Positions 43,153 through 55,146 of a stretch of 64,000 nt of DNA are shown piece by piece. The first letter of the stretch is position 1; every line of letters starts with the position of its first letter. The DNA lies in assembly GCA_001599595.1 (NCBI GenBank), contig BCHH01000002.1, positions 5,021,317 to 5,085,316 of the forward strand, written 5' to 3'. This stretch comes from Beverwykella pulmonaria (lineage: Eukaryota > Ascomycota > Dothideomycetes > Pleosporales > Melanommataceae). The notes under the pieces were generated by a model. It saw only the letters and a list, made by a program, of their open reading frames with translations. It ran no database searches and was not told the DNA's origin. The position numbers and the translations under genes were made by a program.

Positions 43153-45003
43153 TCAATATCCCCCTGCAGTAACTGCCCTCACGGCTAGCCGCTCAATCCT
43201 GGACTTATACAACGTCATCATATGCTTTAGTGGATCCCCATATACCACCTCCCTCAGCAGATCTTCTTCCACTGTCACAGCCTCGATATCATCTTCACCC
43301 CTGCCCCCAGCTTTCTGCCTCAGCACAACGAGGCGGCCGGCTGTGCTGAGAGTGCAGGGCGGGATGTTCCAGGTCGGCGCGGATGACGTTGTGGAGCAGT
43401 TCGAAGATGCGGTGAGGGAGGTTTTTGAGGGTTTTAGTGCCTTGAAGGGCTTGCTGGATTTCGAGGATGTCGTTTGGAAGGTTGTATTGGAGGGATTGGA
43501 TGAGAGATTGAGTCTTGATAGAGATGCTAATGCACCGCTGCAGGATGTATTTGGTGCAGGGGAAGCGTAAAGCTTGAGGAGGGAGCGCACAACTTGTTTG
43601 TCTGCCCGCGGGACCGGGTCGCCCTCATTGATGAAGCTGTAGAAGAGACTTTTCCTGTGTCTCTTGTCGTTGGGGCGCTTGAGCGGGAGCAGGCTGATTG
43701 GTGGCGCGCCAAACGTGATGCAGTGCACGCGTTTGAAGAAGCCGGTCAGGTAGTTCAGATCCGATGACACACTGGTGCTCATCATATGTGCGTATAGCAG
43801 GCTCGCTACAGCGCCCCCAGCGGAGTGACCTGTAATGAGTAAAGAGCAGTGACTGCGACTTGGGTTCTCTTCAAGTAAAGTTCTTAGCCTGTCAGCTACT
43901 GGCTGCACCATCTTTCTCGCCACGTGCAAGAACCCAGCATGGCAAAAATTTCCTTCGTCGTCCAGGAAACCCTCTGGACTTGTAGGCGAAGAACGGTAGT
44001 TGACAGCCCAGTCCATGAATGTTTGTGAGCCACGAATCGCAAAGACGACGGTATTCATATCATCAATGGGGACGGTCTTGAGTACCATGGCTTTTGTGCC
44101 GGAGCGCCAGTCAGAGGGCACGTGCGTTTCGACTTCGGATGTGCGCGGTGACGGTGGTGTGTAAACGCGTTCGGAGTACGTTGCCGCGAGGCAGAGAAGT
44201 GGAAACGTCGGCATGTAAACCTTGAACGGAGGCAGATAGGGCGGAAGCCTCGAGTTAGCATAGAGCCAAATTTTTGAAAAGTGATTTGACCCTTGTGCTC
44301 CCGATGAGCTCGGGTACGCAGGGTTCTCGAGTGGTCTTCGAGAAGACTCAGGCTGCGAAGTCGACGCCGATGGGTACGAAGAATACGGTTCTGGCGCGTC
44401 ATATACCAAGAGATCTTGCTCCTTCCCACTGAATTTTTCCCCGTCTATACTTGTGATCACTGCATCTAGCTTCGCACTCATCAAGTCACACAGTGCGGCA
44501 CCCTGGTTTAGAACTTGCGTGCTCTTCTTGCTCAGCATAGCATGTGGTCTATCGATGCAATTCGTCGTCAACATGGTAACGCTCTTCCCCGCTCCAGACG
44601 CCAATTGTCCTCGTAGGTCACTGTAGGATTTGGCAGCTAGTCGATCGACCTTGTGCCATGATGCTTTCAGTCTACCTTCATTCTCATTCCGAGGAGGGGA
44701 TTTCGAGAACTCGACAGTCGAGTTTTCAATGTGGGGCTGAACAGGTTGAATAGGCGGTGACCCATAGGGTTGCTGTAGGGGAAATTGAGGTGTAGCGCCG
44801 TAAATCGGATGCTGGGGAGGGCTCCTTGATTGTCCAGCGTGCCTATATCCGTGAGGAATAGCGGGTACCGGAGGTGGGTAGCTTTGTTGCTGAATTTGAA
44901 ATGTCGATTGTAAGGCATACGGATTTTGTGCGACTACTTGTGGATTTGAAGTGTTGGAAGAAGACTGCTTCTTCTTCCTGCGTCGATCACTACCGAACAT
45001 CAT
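43153..45003 (-). CDS. Class 3 lipase-like serine hydrolase
   Basis: Single exon, 616 residues. The lipase_3 alpha/beta-hydrolase domain spans about 265-475. The nucleophile elbow is GHSAGG (392-397, Ser394), preceded by VVFAIRGSQTFMDW, the usual strand with the oxyanion region. A likely acid residue is in NEGDPVPR; HAGFLH and ITFGAPPISL are also typical. The first 115 residues are Gln/Pro-rich and disordered, starting with a basic patch (RRRKKK). There is no signal peptide, so it should be intracellular, unlike secreted lipases. A Ser-rich insert follows the domain, and a C-terminal helix ends it. Substrate is probably a glycerolipid; this is inferred from the family. Confidence 0.85.
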   Translation of the reverse strand: MMFGSDRRRKKKQSSSNTSNPQVVAQNPYALQSTFQIQQQSYPPPVPAIPHGYRHAGQSRSPPQHPIYGATPQFPLQQPYGSPPIQPVQPHIENSTVEFSKSPPRNENEGRLKASWHKVDRLAAKSYSDLRGQLASGAGKSVTMLTTNCIDRPHAMLSKKSTQVLNQGAALCDLMSAKLDAVITSIDGEKFSGKEQDLLVYDAPEPYSSYPSASTSQPESSRRPLENPAYPSSSGAQGSNHFSKIWLYANSRLPPYLPPFKVYMPTFPLLCLAATYSERVYTPPSPRTSEVETHVPSDWRSGTKAMVLKTVPIDDMNTVVFAIRGSQTFMDWAVNYRSSPTSPEGFLDDEGNFCHAGFLHVARKMVQPVADRLRTLLEENPSRSHCSLLITGHSAGGAVASLLYAHMMSTSVSSDLNYLTGFFKRVHCITFGAPPISLLPLKRPNDKRHRKSLFYSFINEGDPVPRADKQVVRSLLKLYASPAPNTSCSGALASLSRLNLSSNPSNTTFQTTSSKSSKPFKALKPSKTSLTASSNCSTTSSAPTWNIPPCTLSTAGRLVVLRQKAGGRGEDDIEAVTVEEDLLREVVYGDPLKHMMTLYKSRIERLAVRAVTAGGY

Positions 45004-46798
45004 GCTTGAGGGCTTGATGCTAGATTTGATGAGAATAGGTGTTGGCAGCTCTATTTATTGCGCTTGATGGGAAAGCTGATTGTCTGTCGTGTCCACGCTC
45101 CGATTGCATCGATTCCTGGGGCAAAGCAAATCATCACCGCTGCACCCCGTCCTTCCTAAACTCATACACTCGTCAAATCCAGCTCTTGCCTTTCCAAATT
45201 CAGTTCATCGCCATAGGTCAATCGATTTATCATGCGTTGAAAAAGCGAGCGTGTGTTGGAAGTCAGGCTGAATGGGTAGGTCGAGTTAATGAGGTGAGGT
45301 TGAGGGGCAAGGGCGTTCTTTAACGTCGTTTGACGTCTGTCTGTGTGCCTCGCCTGCAGGGCGCCCTGCATAGCCACAGGCCGCGCTTGCACTCTTTGTC
45401 CTGGGTGCTAGCTTCCTACATCCTAGCGTTTCTTCGAAGGAGGGCAATATTGTGGGTTTGCAACCTGATTGGTCATATTGCTTGCTTGGCATACTTCCTC
45501 GTGCAGTTCGCATCGCCCTTGTTTCGAACAATTATTCGGCCGTTAGGATAATAATAGAGGGTCTGATATTGATGATATCACAGGACGATAAAGGTAAATG
45601 ATGTGCCGTTACCCATAATTATCGTTCTTTCTGCTTTGCAACCCTTGTTCAAACAGTCTATGGAAACGAAAATTCCCGAGAGAAGCTTCCTGCAGGTCGC
45701 TACTTTCCAAGCCTGCATCTCATACCTCCAGATCTTGACAGTTTCCATCATGGGTATCTAGGCATAGAATATCATATACTCTTACATTTCACGCATACGC
45801 AATCCATTCTACTATCTAAACACCTTCTTGAAATCTTCTATATTGAACCTACCTTCGTTTATGACTTCGCCCTGCGCTAGATCCTGCGATCTTCCTCATT
45901 GCCCGCAATTTCTATTTTTGTCCTGGATCTCGGCCCCTCTGCCGCGCGCCCTGTTCTATGTTCCCCACAACCGGAATCGCCAGGAACCACATCATTATTT
46001 CCATGTGACCCTTATTGACGACGGTACAACGAAAGGTTGGCTCTCCCTCCTAGAAATTCGCATCGCATGTTATCCAGATCCCTGGTGCTTTAAAAAAAAA
46101 AGGGAAATTCCGTGTCTCTTAGAGGACTTAAATAACGTCCATAGCGCTTGGTTGTGGTTTTCACATGAACGCTCAAAACCACTTACGTCATACACTATCG
46201 ATGTGTATGCAACTCAAGGCTACTCCGAACCCGCTGAACAATTCAACGTCTCAAGGCTTCCATATTCCCAATGTCTCAATCAATACACTACAGCCCGTCC
46301 CCATCCACTCAACCAGCAACCAACAACCAACCTCCACACACCCAACAGTCCTTAATCCCGACCCTCCAGAGCCCAGACCAGCATCCACGATTCACGCATC
46401 CACCCATTGATTCAATAATGTTGAAAATCATATCTTTCCCCGAGAACCAATAGTTCGCAATTGTCACTCATTCGCAACGGCGCCTATCCCAAATAACGCG
46501 AGTCAAAGGAGCCAGAGGATTTCCTGACTCTGACAACAAGAAGCAAAGAATTCGACAGAAAGAGTAACACAGTACATGGTAGCCGCAACTGACCAGGCGG
46601 CTTTTGCTGATAGGTGGAAAGGCTTGATGCGGGAGAGAGAGAACGCATTTGCAAGCAGGAACAGGGTTTGGCCACAGCGAAGGCGACATGGCCAAGGAGG
46701 GTTTGTTTTTTTCCAAGAGTGCACAGGCGAGACAATCCAGGCGGCAACATGGCCGTTTAGACCTGGTGAGCATATTCGAATACAGCTGTATCGGGTAT
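45004..46798. other. Intergenic region
   Basis: 1.8 kb between the lipase start and the PKA gene end. Contains an A10 run at 46093-46102. Open frames here (for example 45828-46355 plus) are low-complexity and unlike any family. No RNA gene seen. Confidence 0.5.
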
Positions 46799-48356
46799 TT
46801 AGAAGTCGGGGAAGAGATGTCCGTGTCTGGGTAGTTGTTAGCAAACGAGACGAGTGTCGGAACGTTTCAGCTTACGGATCATCTCCCGTTTGTCCGTACG
46901 CTTCTGTCTCCTCGGGGTACTTGTCGAACTGACTTGCATCACCCACGCCGGCTCGAACCGGTGGCACATACGGCGCATCGATGTCCTTCTTTTGCAGCCG
47001 TTCCCACGTCACCTCTGCAAACCAAGGGTGGTTCATCACGTCCTTGCTGCCTCCGTGGAGATTGCCAAGCCGCTTAGTGAGGTCAGGCGTAATGAGTTTC
47101 TGAAGTAGGTCTTGCGCGTCAGGGTGAATGTAAGGAGGATATTTCACCCGCCCTTTCAAGATGTTCTCATAGATCTTCATGGGCGAGCCACCGTCCCAGA
47201 AAGGCGTGAAGCCACAGAGCATTTCGAAGATAAGGATGCCGAGGGACCACCTTTGTGCTGTTAGAATCACATGCCTGGCGGTTGGCGGACAACTCACCAG
47301 TCAACCGACTTATTGTATCCCTTGGATGCGACAACTTCGGGAGCTAGATAATCAGGTGTCCCGCAGAGAGTCCAGGTAATGTCCGGGACTTCTTTGGCAA
47401 AGCCAAAATCGGTGATTTTCAAATGTCCATGGCGATCCAACAGCAGGTTTTCAGGCTTCAGGTCACGGTAGATGATGTTCTGCTGATGAAGATAATCGAG
47501 TGCGAGTGTGACTTCGGCTGCGTAAAACTTGGCGACAGGATTAGGGAAGCGCTACTCGCTTGTCAGACGGGATGCAAAGCACTAGATAACCCCAGCCTTC
47601 ACTCACCTGAGATTTCCGCAGTAAGCTGAAGAGCTCGCCGCCTTCCACAAAGTCCATGACCATGTACAGGTTCTTTGAATCCTGGAAAGTGCCCCACAGT
47701 GTGATGAGAAACGGGTGCTTGACCTGCTGCAACATCCGGCGCTCGTCGTTGGTGTGTTCGACCTGCTTCATCTTGACCACTTGGGCCTTCTTCAGCACTT
47801 TAACGGCATAGAAGCGCTGGTTGTGTTTGGACTGCACGAGGTGCACTCGCCCAAAGCTGCCCGTCCCCAATGTGCGCTGGATCTGGAAGTCGGTGAGGGT
47901 GTATTTGCCCTTGGTAACCCGGACCTGGGGCTGGGCGGGCTGCGACTGCTGCTGCTGGGGGACCACCCCGCCATTGGCCGGTTTACTGGTCTGCGATTGA
48001 TAGGATTGAGCCGAAGTCTGAGGGTTGGCGGGGTGTATTAGGTTCTGAATGCTCGGGACATTGTGTGATGTCTGCTGGTAGGGCTCGGGCGAGGCCTGCG
48101 GGGTCGCATACGCCTGCTGAGGGTAGGGATTCATGGAGTCGGCTTGCTTGGGCTGCGTGGCCGACGCCTGGGAGCTTTGCGACGCAGCGTGGGGCTCCGA
48201 GGCGGTGGGTGCCTTGGTGTGGGAGCCTCCGGGGTGGTTCTTGGAGAGCGAGTTGGCAAAGGACGACGTCAGGGTCGGCGAAGTCGGCGAGTCGAAATCT
48301 CTGGAGCCCGTCGAGTCCTTCGTCCGCTTCTTCTTGAGGAATCCGAGAGTCGGCAT
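46799..48356 (-). CDS. pkaC: cAMP-dependent protein kinase catalytic subunit
   Basis: Exons 48356-47607, 47551-47298, 47250-46876 and 46826-46799 (introns 55, 47 and 49 bases) encode 468 residues. After a Gln/Pro/Ser-rich head of about 150 residues comes the AGC kinase domain: glycine loop GTGSFG (164-169), ATP lysine in AVKV (Lys186), catalytic YRDLKPEN (Asp280), DFGFAK, and the activation loop [14 protein letters not shown] with the PDK1-type phosphothreonine. The last intron restores the C-terminal GHLFPDF, the hydrophobic motif found in PKA but not in PKC or Akt. It phosphorylates R-R-x-S/T substrates and is released from the regulatory subunit by cAMP. The gene symbol is by family; whether it is the major or minor isoform is not known. 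Confidence 0.95.
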
Positions 48357-48999
48357 AAGAGCGGCGTTGGAGGAATGGCAGTTTCCCAGCCCCGGCCTGA
48401 CCTAGGTGCCGCAGCAGAGGTCGTGAGCGGCTGCGGGGAGCGGGCACGGAATGCGCGGGCAACAATGGCGGCTATGAGGAGGGCGCTGCAGGAATTGGGG
48501 TGGATGGCGCGGCGTCGCAGGGCATAGGGGTAGCGATAGGGGCGCGACGGATGGTTGAAGCGTTGGTGGTGGTGCTGAGCTGTGAAAGGGAGGGGTTGGG
48601 TGGTCGGAGAGAGAACGAGCGCCGGGGCACTGGCGGGGGAAGAGGGTTCAAAGAAGTTGCATCATGCGGTAGCCGCACCACACGTTCGCAGCAACGATGC
48701 GGATCCAACACAGTGAGGTCGGAGTGGATGCACAGCGTCCAGAGCGCATACAGTGAGGTTTAGGTGTCTACTACACCTCGCATTCGCGTCCATGACATGC
48801 ACCGCCGCGCTCCATTGCCCACAGCCAGCCAGCCCTTTCCTTTGCCTGGGCCTGTCGCAGCCAGCAGCCAATCAGCTGCGCCCCGCCATGCCTGGCCCAT
48901 TCCATTCCATCGCCGAACATGACATAAGACCATCGAGACCACCGAACGCCAACATGCCATTAATATACCGAAAATCCTGCCAGTAGCCAGCCGCAGCAC
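48357..48999. other. Upstream region of the PKA gene
   Basis: 643 bases between the PKA start and the end of the GT8 gene. GC-rich; likely PKA promoter and long 5' leader. No coding sequence supported. Confidence 0.5.
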
Positions 49000-50456
49000 C
49001 TAGAGCTCTGCCGCGGCCTCGTCGTCGGGCGCGCTCTCCCCCAGAAGCAGACCGTCGGCCAATATGCCTTCTATTAATACTGCATCAGGCACGTCGTCGT
49101 CGGAGTGATCCTCCCTGGGTGCATCCTCTGCTGGCGTATACTCTCCCTGTGCAAACTTCTCCCGTGCGTACTCGTCCTCTTCCCGCTCATGCTCTGCCTG
49201 GGCAGCGTCCATGCCTGGTTGCAGCTCGGGCTGGGCCCATGTCTCCAAATCGAGCCCGCACACCTCCATGCGCCGCTGTCGGAATTTTTCATATAAGCCT
49301 TCCCACGCGCCTCTGGCCTCTTCGTTGCTGGGACGAAGCGCAACTCTGTCGTAGTACGGCACATAATATTCGGGCCCAGGAAGCTCGGGATCCGAAAGAC
49401 GCACGTACGTGGTCGCCTCCTCGAAAGCGGTCGCGTTAAATCCATCATTTGCATCTCGCAAGTTCTGCGATTCGTACACGACGTTGCCCATGGAAAGCGA
49501 CCACTGTGAGATGAGCGACTCGGGCGCTGCAAACGATTTGCGGAAGAGCTCGAGATCCGTCATAGGCTGCGACCTACGCAATTCCTTGAGCTGGCCAAAA
49601 TTCCTTTGCGATGGGTGGACGAGGAGCAAAGACGTGGACAAGGAGTCCCGCTCTGGCGTCGCTGGATAGGCAGCCATGGGCTCGGATTTCGAAAAAGCAA
49701 GCAGCGAGTCTAGAGCGGACGCATCGAGCAGCGTGCCCGGTCCCTGAAGATAGAGAACGCGCTCATAGTCAGTGAGAGAATATAGACTTGCTAGCGAGTA
49801 AGATGATGGTAGTGAGTCTGGCGTTACCTGGTTAGCTGTTGATACAGGTGTAGGGGGCCCTTTTTACTCACCATCTCCCCCATCGATAATGGGCTCCATA
49901 GGAATCAGCGAGACTCCGTACCGCCTGACTGCTGTTCGCAACAGCCTCCTCGTTGTTGTCATCTCTGCATCCCACTCGCCGTCCTCCGTCGTTCTTAGCC
50001 AATTTCTGGGAAACAACAGCAACCGTTTGGCAGGGCTCTTCATTTTGTGTAGATCCGCAAGCAGCATCACCGCACTGCACAGCTCCCCGTGGTCCTTCGC
50101 TATTTGTACATAGCCCAACCGACTCCAGTCTAGCGTCTGCCCCGCGATGAACTGTTCTACCGTCTCGTCGACCTCTGGCCGGCTTCCCATGGGACGCGCC
50201 CATTTCACGTCTAATGTGGGCGGTAATATAGGATTCGGTGCGGGCAGCGGTTTTGGGAGGCGCGGTTTTATTATGGCTTGCATGCTGCGCACAGTTCTCT
50301 GTTGCAATACATAACCAGAAAGGAAGAGTGCCAATGTGAAGAGAAATACTGGCAGTCTGTTAGTTTATGCACCGATTTTCGACGTCTCGAATACGCACCA
50401 ATCCCCGCCGACAAAACAACAGATACCTGGCTGGACGAGAGCAGTAATCTGCCCAT
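49000..50456 (-). CDS. GT8 / GNT1-type N-acetylglucosaminyltransferase-like protein
   Basis: Exons 50456-50399, 50348-49872 and 49790-49000 encode 441 residues. A signal anchor straddles the first intron (VSVVLSAGIVFLFTLALFLSG), making a type II Golgi protein. The lumenal domain has LGYVQIAKDHGELCSAVMLL, LLLFPRNW, SLYSLTDYERVLYLQGPGTL, LLLVHPSQ and GNVVYE, as in glycosyltransferase family 8 proteins related to yeast Gnt1. The canonical DxD is not obvious; the equivalent region reads YLQGPGTLLDAS. The second intron has two in-frame acceptors, at 49836 (a very short 36-base intron) and 49791 (81 bases, with a CTAAC branch site); the latter is preferred. An acidic C-terminal tail is unusual. Confidence 0.75.
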
Positions 50457-50773
50457 GTCGGAGAACACGAATGCGGAAAGGTAATATTTAACGTTGGTAT
50501 TAATTTTCAAGGTAGATAATGCATAAAAAATGCAAAGAGAAATGCTCGTGCAATCGTGAATGTCGTGAATTCGTGTGACATTTGGAGGCGGAACGAGCGC
50601 GCTCGCTATTTACCTTGAGCGCCGTTGTCGAGGCGATATGGCTTGGCGTGAGCGACGTCACACTCAACTTTTGAACATCCCAGCAACTTCATCTGAATCG
50701 CACCACCACTCGCCACCTCCCCACAAAGATGCGATAGCCTCCATACGCGCCTCATCTCGAGTACACTGCCGCC
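50457..50773. promoter_or_regulatory. Divergent promoter of the GT8 and PRP38 genes
   Basis: Only 317 bases separate the two opposite ATGs, so the two genes should share a promoter region. AT-rich on the GT8 side (50490-50540). Confidence 0.55.
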
Positions 50774-51865
50774 ATGGGAAAAGACGAATACCACAAAGCT
50801 GACGCGAAAGCGCTGCTCGACGACCGAGGCTACAGCGGCGCCCTCATTCGCGGCCAGAACCCTGCGCTCCTCTTCGAAAAGGGCGTGCGGGATCGCATCA
50901 CAGATTCATACTACTGGAAAGAGCAATGCTTCGGCCTCAATGCCGCGACGCTATGCGACCGCGCCGCAGAGCTCAAGTTTATCGGCGGCACGACTGGCAT
51001 TATGGGCAAGCCAACGCCCTTCTTGTGCCTGGCATTCAAGTTGCTGCAGCTCGTGCCTGAGAAGGAAATCATACTAGAGTACCTGAATTTCTCCGACGAG
51101 AATATCGAGGAGGAGGACGAAGTACACAAGCACCAAGCAGATGATGCGCAGGAGGGCGGAAGTGGCCAGAACAATGGAGCCGGAAATGGGGCCATGACCG
51201 GCATCCAGGACCCCAACGCCCTTGGGAAACTCGGCGAGTTCAAATATCTACGTTGCCTTGCAGCCTTCTATATCCGCCTCGCTTGGTCCCCGGTCGAAAT
51301 CTACACCACGCTCGAGCCCCTGCTCTCCGACTTCCGCAAGATCAAACGCAGGACGAAAGAAGGCTTTGCCCTTACCTATATAGATCAGTTTGTCGATGAC
51401 TTGCTGACCAAGGATCGGATGTGTGCGACGAGTCTGTGGAAGCTGCCGAGTCGAGCGAATCTAGAGGATCTGGAGATGCTGGAGCCGAGGGTGAGTCCGC
51501 TGGGGGATGAAGTTGATATGCTGGATGCGGAGGATGAGTGGAATGATGGAGATGTGCAGATTGCAGACAGTGATGGGGAGAGGAGTGATAGGGGTGCTAG
51601 GAGGAGGTCCGACAGTGAAGATAGCAGGGGCGACCGAGGGTCCAGAAGGAGCTACTATAGCGAGGACGATAGAAGTGATCGGCCTAGGAGGAGATCGTAC
51701 AGCGAGGATGACAGAAGCGACCGGGGGGCGAGAAGACGGAGGGAAGATAGCGGAGATAGCAGAAGTAGGGGGAGATCGGATGATGGGAGGAGAAAGAGGT
51801 CGGATAGCGGAGACTGGAGTGACGGCGAGGTTAGGCAGAGGTCGAATGGCAAGGACGACCGCTAA
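50774..51865 (+). CDS. prp38: Pre-mRNA splicing factor PRP38 (PRP38A-type)
   Basis: Single exon, 363 residues. Residues 10-210 form the PRP38 domain: NPALLFEKGVRDRITDSYYW, QCFGLNAATLCDRAAELKFI, GGTTGIMGKPTPFLCLAFK, then, after an acidic/Gly insert, FKYLRCLAAFYIRLAW and EGFALTYIDQFVDDLL. The C-terminal 110 residues are rich in Arg, Ser and Asp (repeats of the kind SYSEDDRSDR), an RS-like tail. PRP38 is part of the U4/U6.U5 tri-snRNP/B complex and is needed for spliceosome activation; it acts in the nucleus. Length and order are normal for filamentous fungi. Confidence 0.95.
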   Translation: MGKDEYHKADAKALLDDRGYSGALIRGQNPALLFEKGVRDRITDSYYWKEQCFGLNAATLCDRAAELKFIGGTTGIMGKPTPFLCLAFKLLQLVPEKEIILEYLNFSDENIEEEDEVHKHQADDAQEGGSGQNNGAGNGAMTGIQDPNALGKLGEFKYLRCLAAFYIRLAWSPVEIYTTLEPLLSDFRKIKRRTKEGFALTYIDQFVDDLLTKDRMCATSLWKLPSRANLEDLEMLEPRVSPLGDEVDMLDAEDEWNDGDVQIADSDGERSDRGARRRSDSEDSRGDRGSRRSYYSEDDRSDRPRRRSYSEDDRSDRGARRRREDSGDSRSRGRSDDGRRKRSDSGDWSDGEVRQRSNGKDDR

Positions 51866-52294
51866 AATGATATCCCAGATGAACTCAACAAATACCGATA
51901 ACATGCATTTGTTTGACGAACCAATAGCCTTCCCACTCGTCTCTGAAGCTAGCTAACAGCTGCGAGAACATGCCACATGATTCACGCTCTGATGGAAACT
52001 ACATTAGCGTCTACCAGACGATAAGATGAAGTCGCTAGAGAGATAGTTGTGCCTTGTAACCGTCGGTGATTGATTTCATGGTGAACCAACCCGAGGGAAG
52101 AGCAGCGCTTGGGCCAGGTGCCACACTTGAACGCCACAGTTTGCCTAGTTTGATCCTGATTCAGCCTTAACCTTAATTCCAACCTCAGACATCGGCTTCA
52201 GGATCGACACCCTGCTCACAATTCCTCATCGCCATCCCAACATGCCCGCGTAGGACCATGCTTCCGCATCTGCTGGCCTTTACTTTCCGAGGGG
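51866..52294. other. Intergenic region
   Basis: 429 bases between PRP38 and the CLC gene; presumed 3' end of the former and promoter of the latter. Nothing else seen. Confidence 0.5.
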
Positions 52295-55146
52295 ATGTCC
52301 AGCTCGTCATCCAGCCAGTCCGCCCATGGACAAGCCGAAGCGTCCTCCAGTCGTCCTCCAAACCGCCAACCAACCGTTGACGACGATGAAGATAGCGACA
52401 CCGAGGACGCACTCTTGAACCAAGACCCGCTTGATCACAATCTACCTGAGCAGATTTCTTTCAAGCGCAAACAGAAAACCGCGGCTTCTACATCCTCATT
52501 CGGTCTCCCACGATTCCTTTCAGCGAATACAGCGAATACCCCGAATGCCAGCAACCGCAGCTCGCCGCTAGCGCGATCTCCCCAATCCCGACTCCAACAC
52601 CTTCGTACCAATCCCCACGCCGCCGATTCCACCGAGCTCATCTTGAATTATCTCGACACGCCAGGCACCGCGGGAGAGCAGCTGCAAGACACAAAGGATG
52701 CGACCGGGCTCGATTGGTACGTCGAGGGTCCCGGTCGGCGCGTCGGCTATGACGATCTGACGGCCATCGACTGGATTTTTGAATATGCGAAGGAACGACA
52801 GCGCCTCCGCTATCTATACTCGGGCGCATCGGGCATCCTGGGATACATCAAGCAGCTCGCGGACGCCAGTCAGATATGGCTGATTTTGATCGCCGCGGGT
52901 ATCTTGAGCGGCGGTATTGCAGCGTTCATCGATGTCGCGAGTGATTGGCTGGGTGATCTAAAGACTGGGTATTGCAGCAACGTGGATGGAGACGGAAGGT
53001 TTTATCTAAACAAGGGATTTTGCTGTTGGGGGTACTCGGAGTACTCGCATTGTCATGATTGGCATCCGTGGAGTTCGGCTCTTGGCATAAGCTCCATAGG
53101 TGGCGGCTGGATTGTGGAGTATATTTTCTTTGTTTTGTTTTCTGTAAGTCACTGTTATCGTAACAGGCCAGTTTGGTCCTGATATTTATAGGTGATTTTC
53201 GCTGCATGCGCAAGTCTTTTAGTGCGCGAGTACTCCACATATGCGCAGCATAGCGGTATTGCTGAGATCAAGACTGTTCTTGGCGGATTTGTTATGCGCC
53301 GGTTCTTGGGTGTTTGGACACTCATTGTAAAGACACTAGGACTAGTAAGTGGGTTTCGAATCTCAGTGGTGATATGGCCTCTAACTTCCTTAGTGTCTCG
53401 CCGTTGCGTCTGGTCTTTGGCTGGGAAAGGAAGGACCCTTGGTGCATGTCGCATGCTGCTCGGCCAACTTATTCATGAAACTGTTCGGCAATGTCAATGG
53501 CAACGAAGGTCAGTTGCCTTTCCTCGCTTGCAGGAGCCTCGACTAATGATATCATAGCTCGCAAACGTGAAGTGCTCTCAGCCGCAGCTGCAGCGGGCAT
53601 CTCAGTTGCGTTCGGTTCACCGATCGGCGGGGTGCTCTTCAGTCTGGAGCAACTGTCCTACTACTTTCCGGATAAGACTATGTGGCAAAGTTTCGTCTGT
53701 GCTATGGTAGCTGCAGTTACACTGCAAGCTTTCAATCCTTTCCGGACGGGAAAACTCGTTCTCTACCAGGTCACATACCATAGCGGATGGCACAACTTCG
53801 AGCTTGTTCCTTTTGCCTTTCTTGGCATTCTGGGTGGCCTTTACGGAGGCCTTTTCATTAAGCTCAACATGAGGGTTGCAGAGTGGCGTAAAAACCGGGC
53901 GTACTTGAAGGGTCCTGTCACGGAGGTCGTCATTGTTGCCTTCGTGACAGCTCTTATTAATTACCCGATCAAATTTATGAGAGCGCAAGCGTCCGAGCTA
54001 GTATACTATCTCTTCGCCGAGTGCGCAGACTTAAGCGAAGATACCCTCGGATTATGCAAAGCCGGAAAAGCAAACACTGGCGTGGTCGCCTTATTACTGG
54101 TCTCCGCCATGCTCGGCATTATTCTTGCAAGCTTCACCTTTGGTCTACAAATCCCAGCGGGCATCATACTTCCGTCTATGGCTATTGGAGGTCTATATGG
54201 CCGTGCTGTTGGGCTTACGGTTCAGGTTTTGCAACAAAACTTGCCAAACCTATTCATATTCGGATCATGTGAACCTGACGTGCCTTGCGTCACTCCAGGG
54301 ACATATGCCATTATTGGAGCTGCTTCGGCGCTTGGAGGCGCCACCAGAATGACAGTCTCCATCGTTGTTATCATGTTCGAACTCACCGGTGCTCTCACCT
54401 ACGTGCTCCCCATTATGATCGCGGTCATGATCAGCAAATGGGTAGGCGACGCCATTTCTCCACGCGGCATCTACGAGTCCTGGATTCACTTCAACGGCTA
54501 TCCCTTCCTCGATAACCGTGACGACAATGGATCTTCTATCCCCGATGTCCCCGCCGCACAAGTCATGACCCGCATTGAAGACCTCATCGTCATTCCGGCT
54601 ACAGGCCACACGATCCAGAGTCTCCGCCGCCTCCTCAAACAACACAGCTTCCGCGGCTTCCCTGTCATCGATAACACACGCGACGCACTCCTCCTCGGCT
54701 ACATCTCACGTACCGAGCTCGCGTACGCACTATCCTCTGCCGTCTCCCCCCCTCGAAATCTCAGCCCCGACACAGAAGCACACTTCTCCCACCAACCGCT
54801 CTCAGACCCGACAACTAGTCTCGATCTCCGGCCCTGGATGGATCAAACGCCCATCACACTGAACGCGAAAGCGAGCTTTCAGCTCACAGTCTCCATGTTC
54901 CAGAAACTGGGGCTGCGATATGTTCTCTTCGTGGACAGGGGGACGTTGAAGGGGTTGTTGACAAAGAAGGATGTCTGGTTTGTGTTGAATGAGATGGACG
55001 ATCAGGATGGGGACACGGGGGGGATTGGGGTTGGGGGTGGGAGAGGCGTGGTCAGGGAACAGGGAGAGGACGAGGGGAGCGAAGATCGTGGTTTGCTAGC
55101 TACGCCGACGGATGAGGATGATGAAAGGGAGAGGGGATTGAGATAG
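52295..55146 (+). CDS. CLC chloride channel / transporter (GEF1-like)
   Basis: Exons 52295-53143, 53192-53344, 53394-53508 and 53558-55146 (introns 48, 49 and 49 bases) encode 901 residues. The first 165 residues are cytosolic and Ser-rich. The membrane domain has [14 protein letters not shown], the selectivity/gating loop [12 protein letters not shown] with the gating glutamate, [20 protein letters not shown], and [18 protein letters not shown], which are the chloride-binding helix ends. Two CBS domains follow ([16 protein letters not shown]...[16 protein letters not shown] and [20 protein letters not shown]). These mark the CLC-3/4/5 subgroup of endosomal Cl-/H+ exchangers; the yeast homologue is Gef1, in Golgi and endosomes. 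The C-terminus is Gly/Asp/Glu-rich. No missing key residue. Confidence 0.93.
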
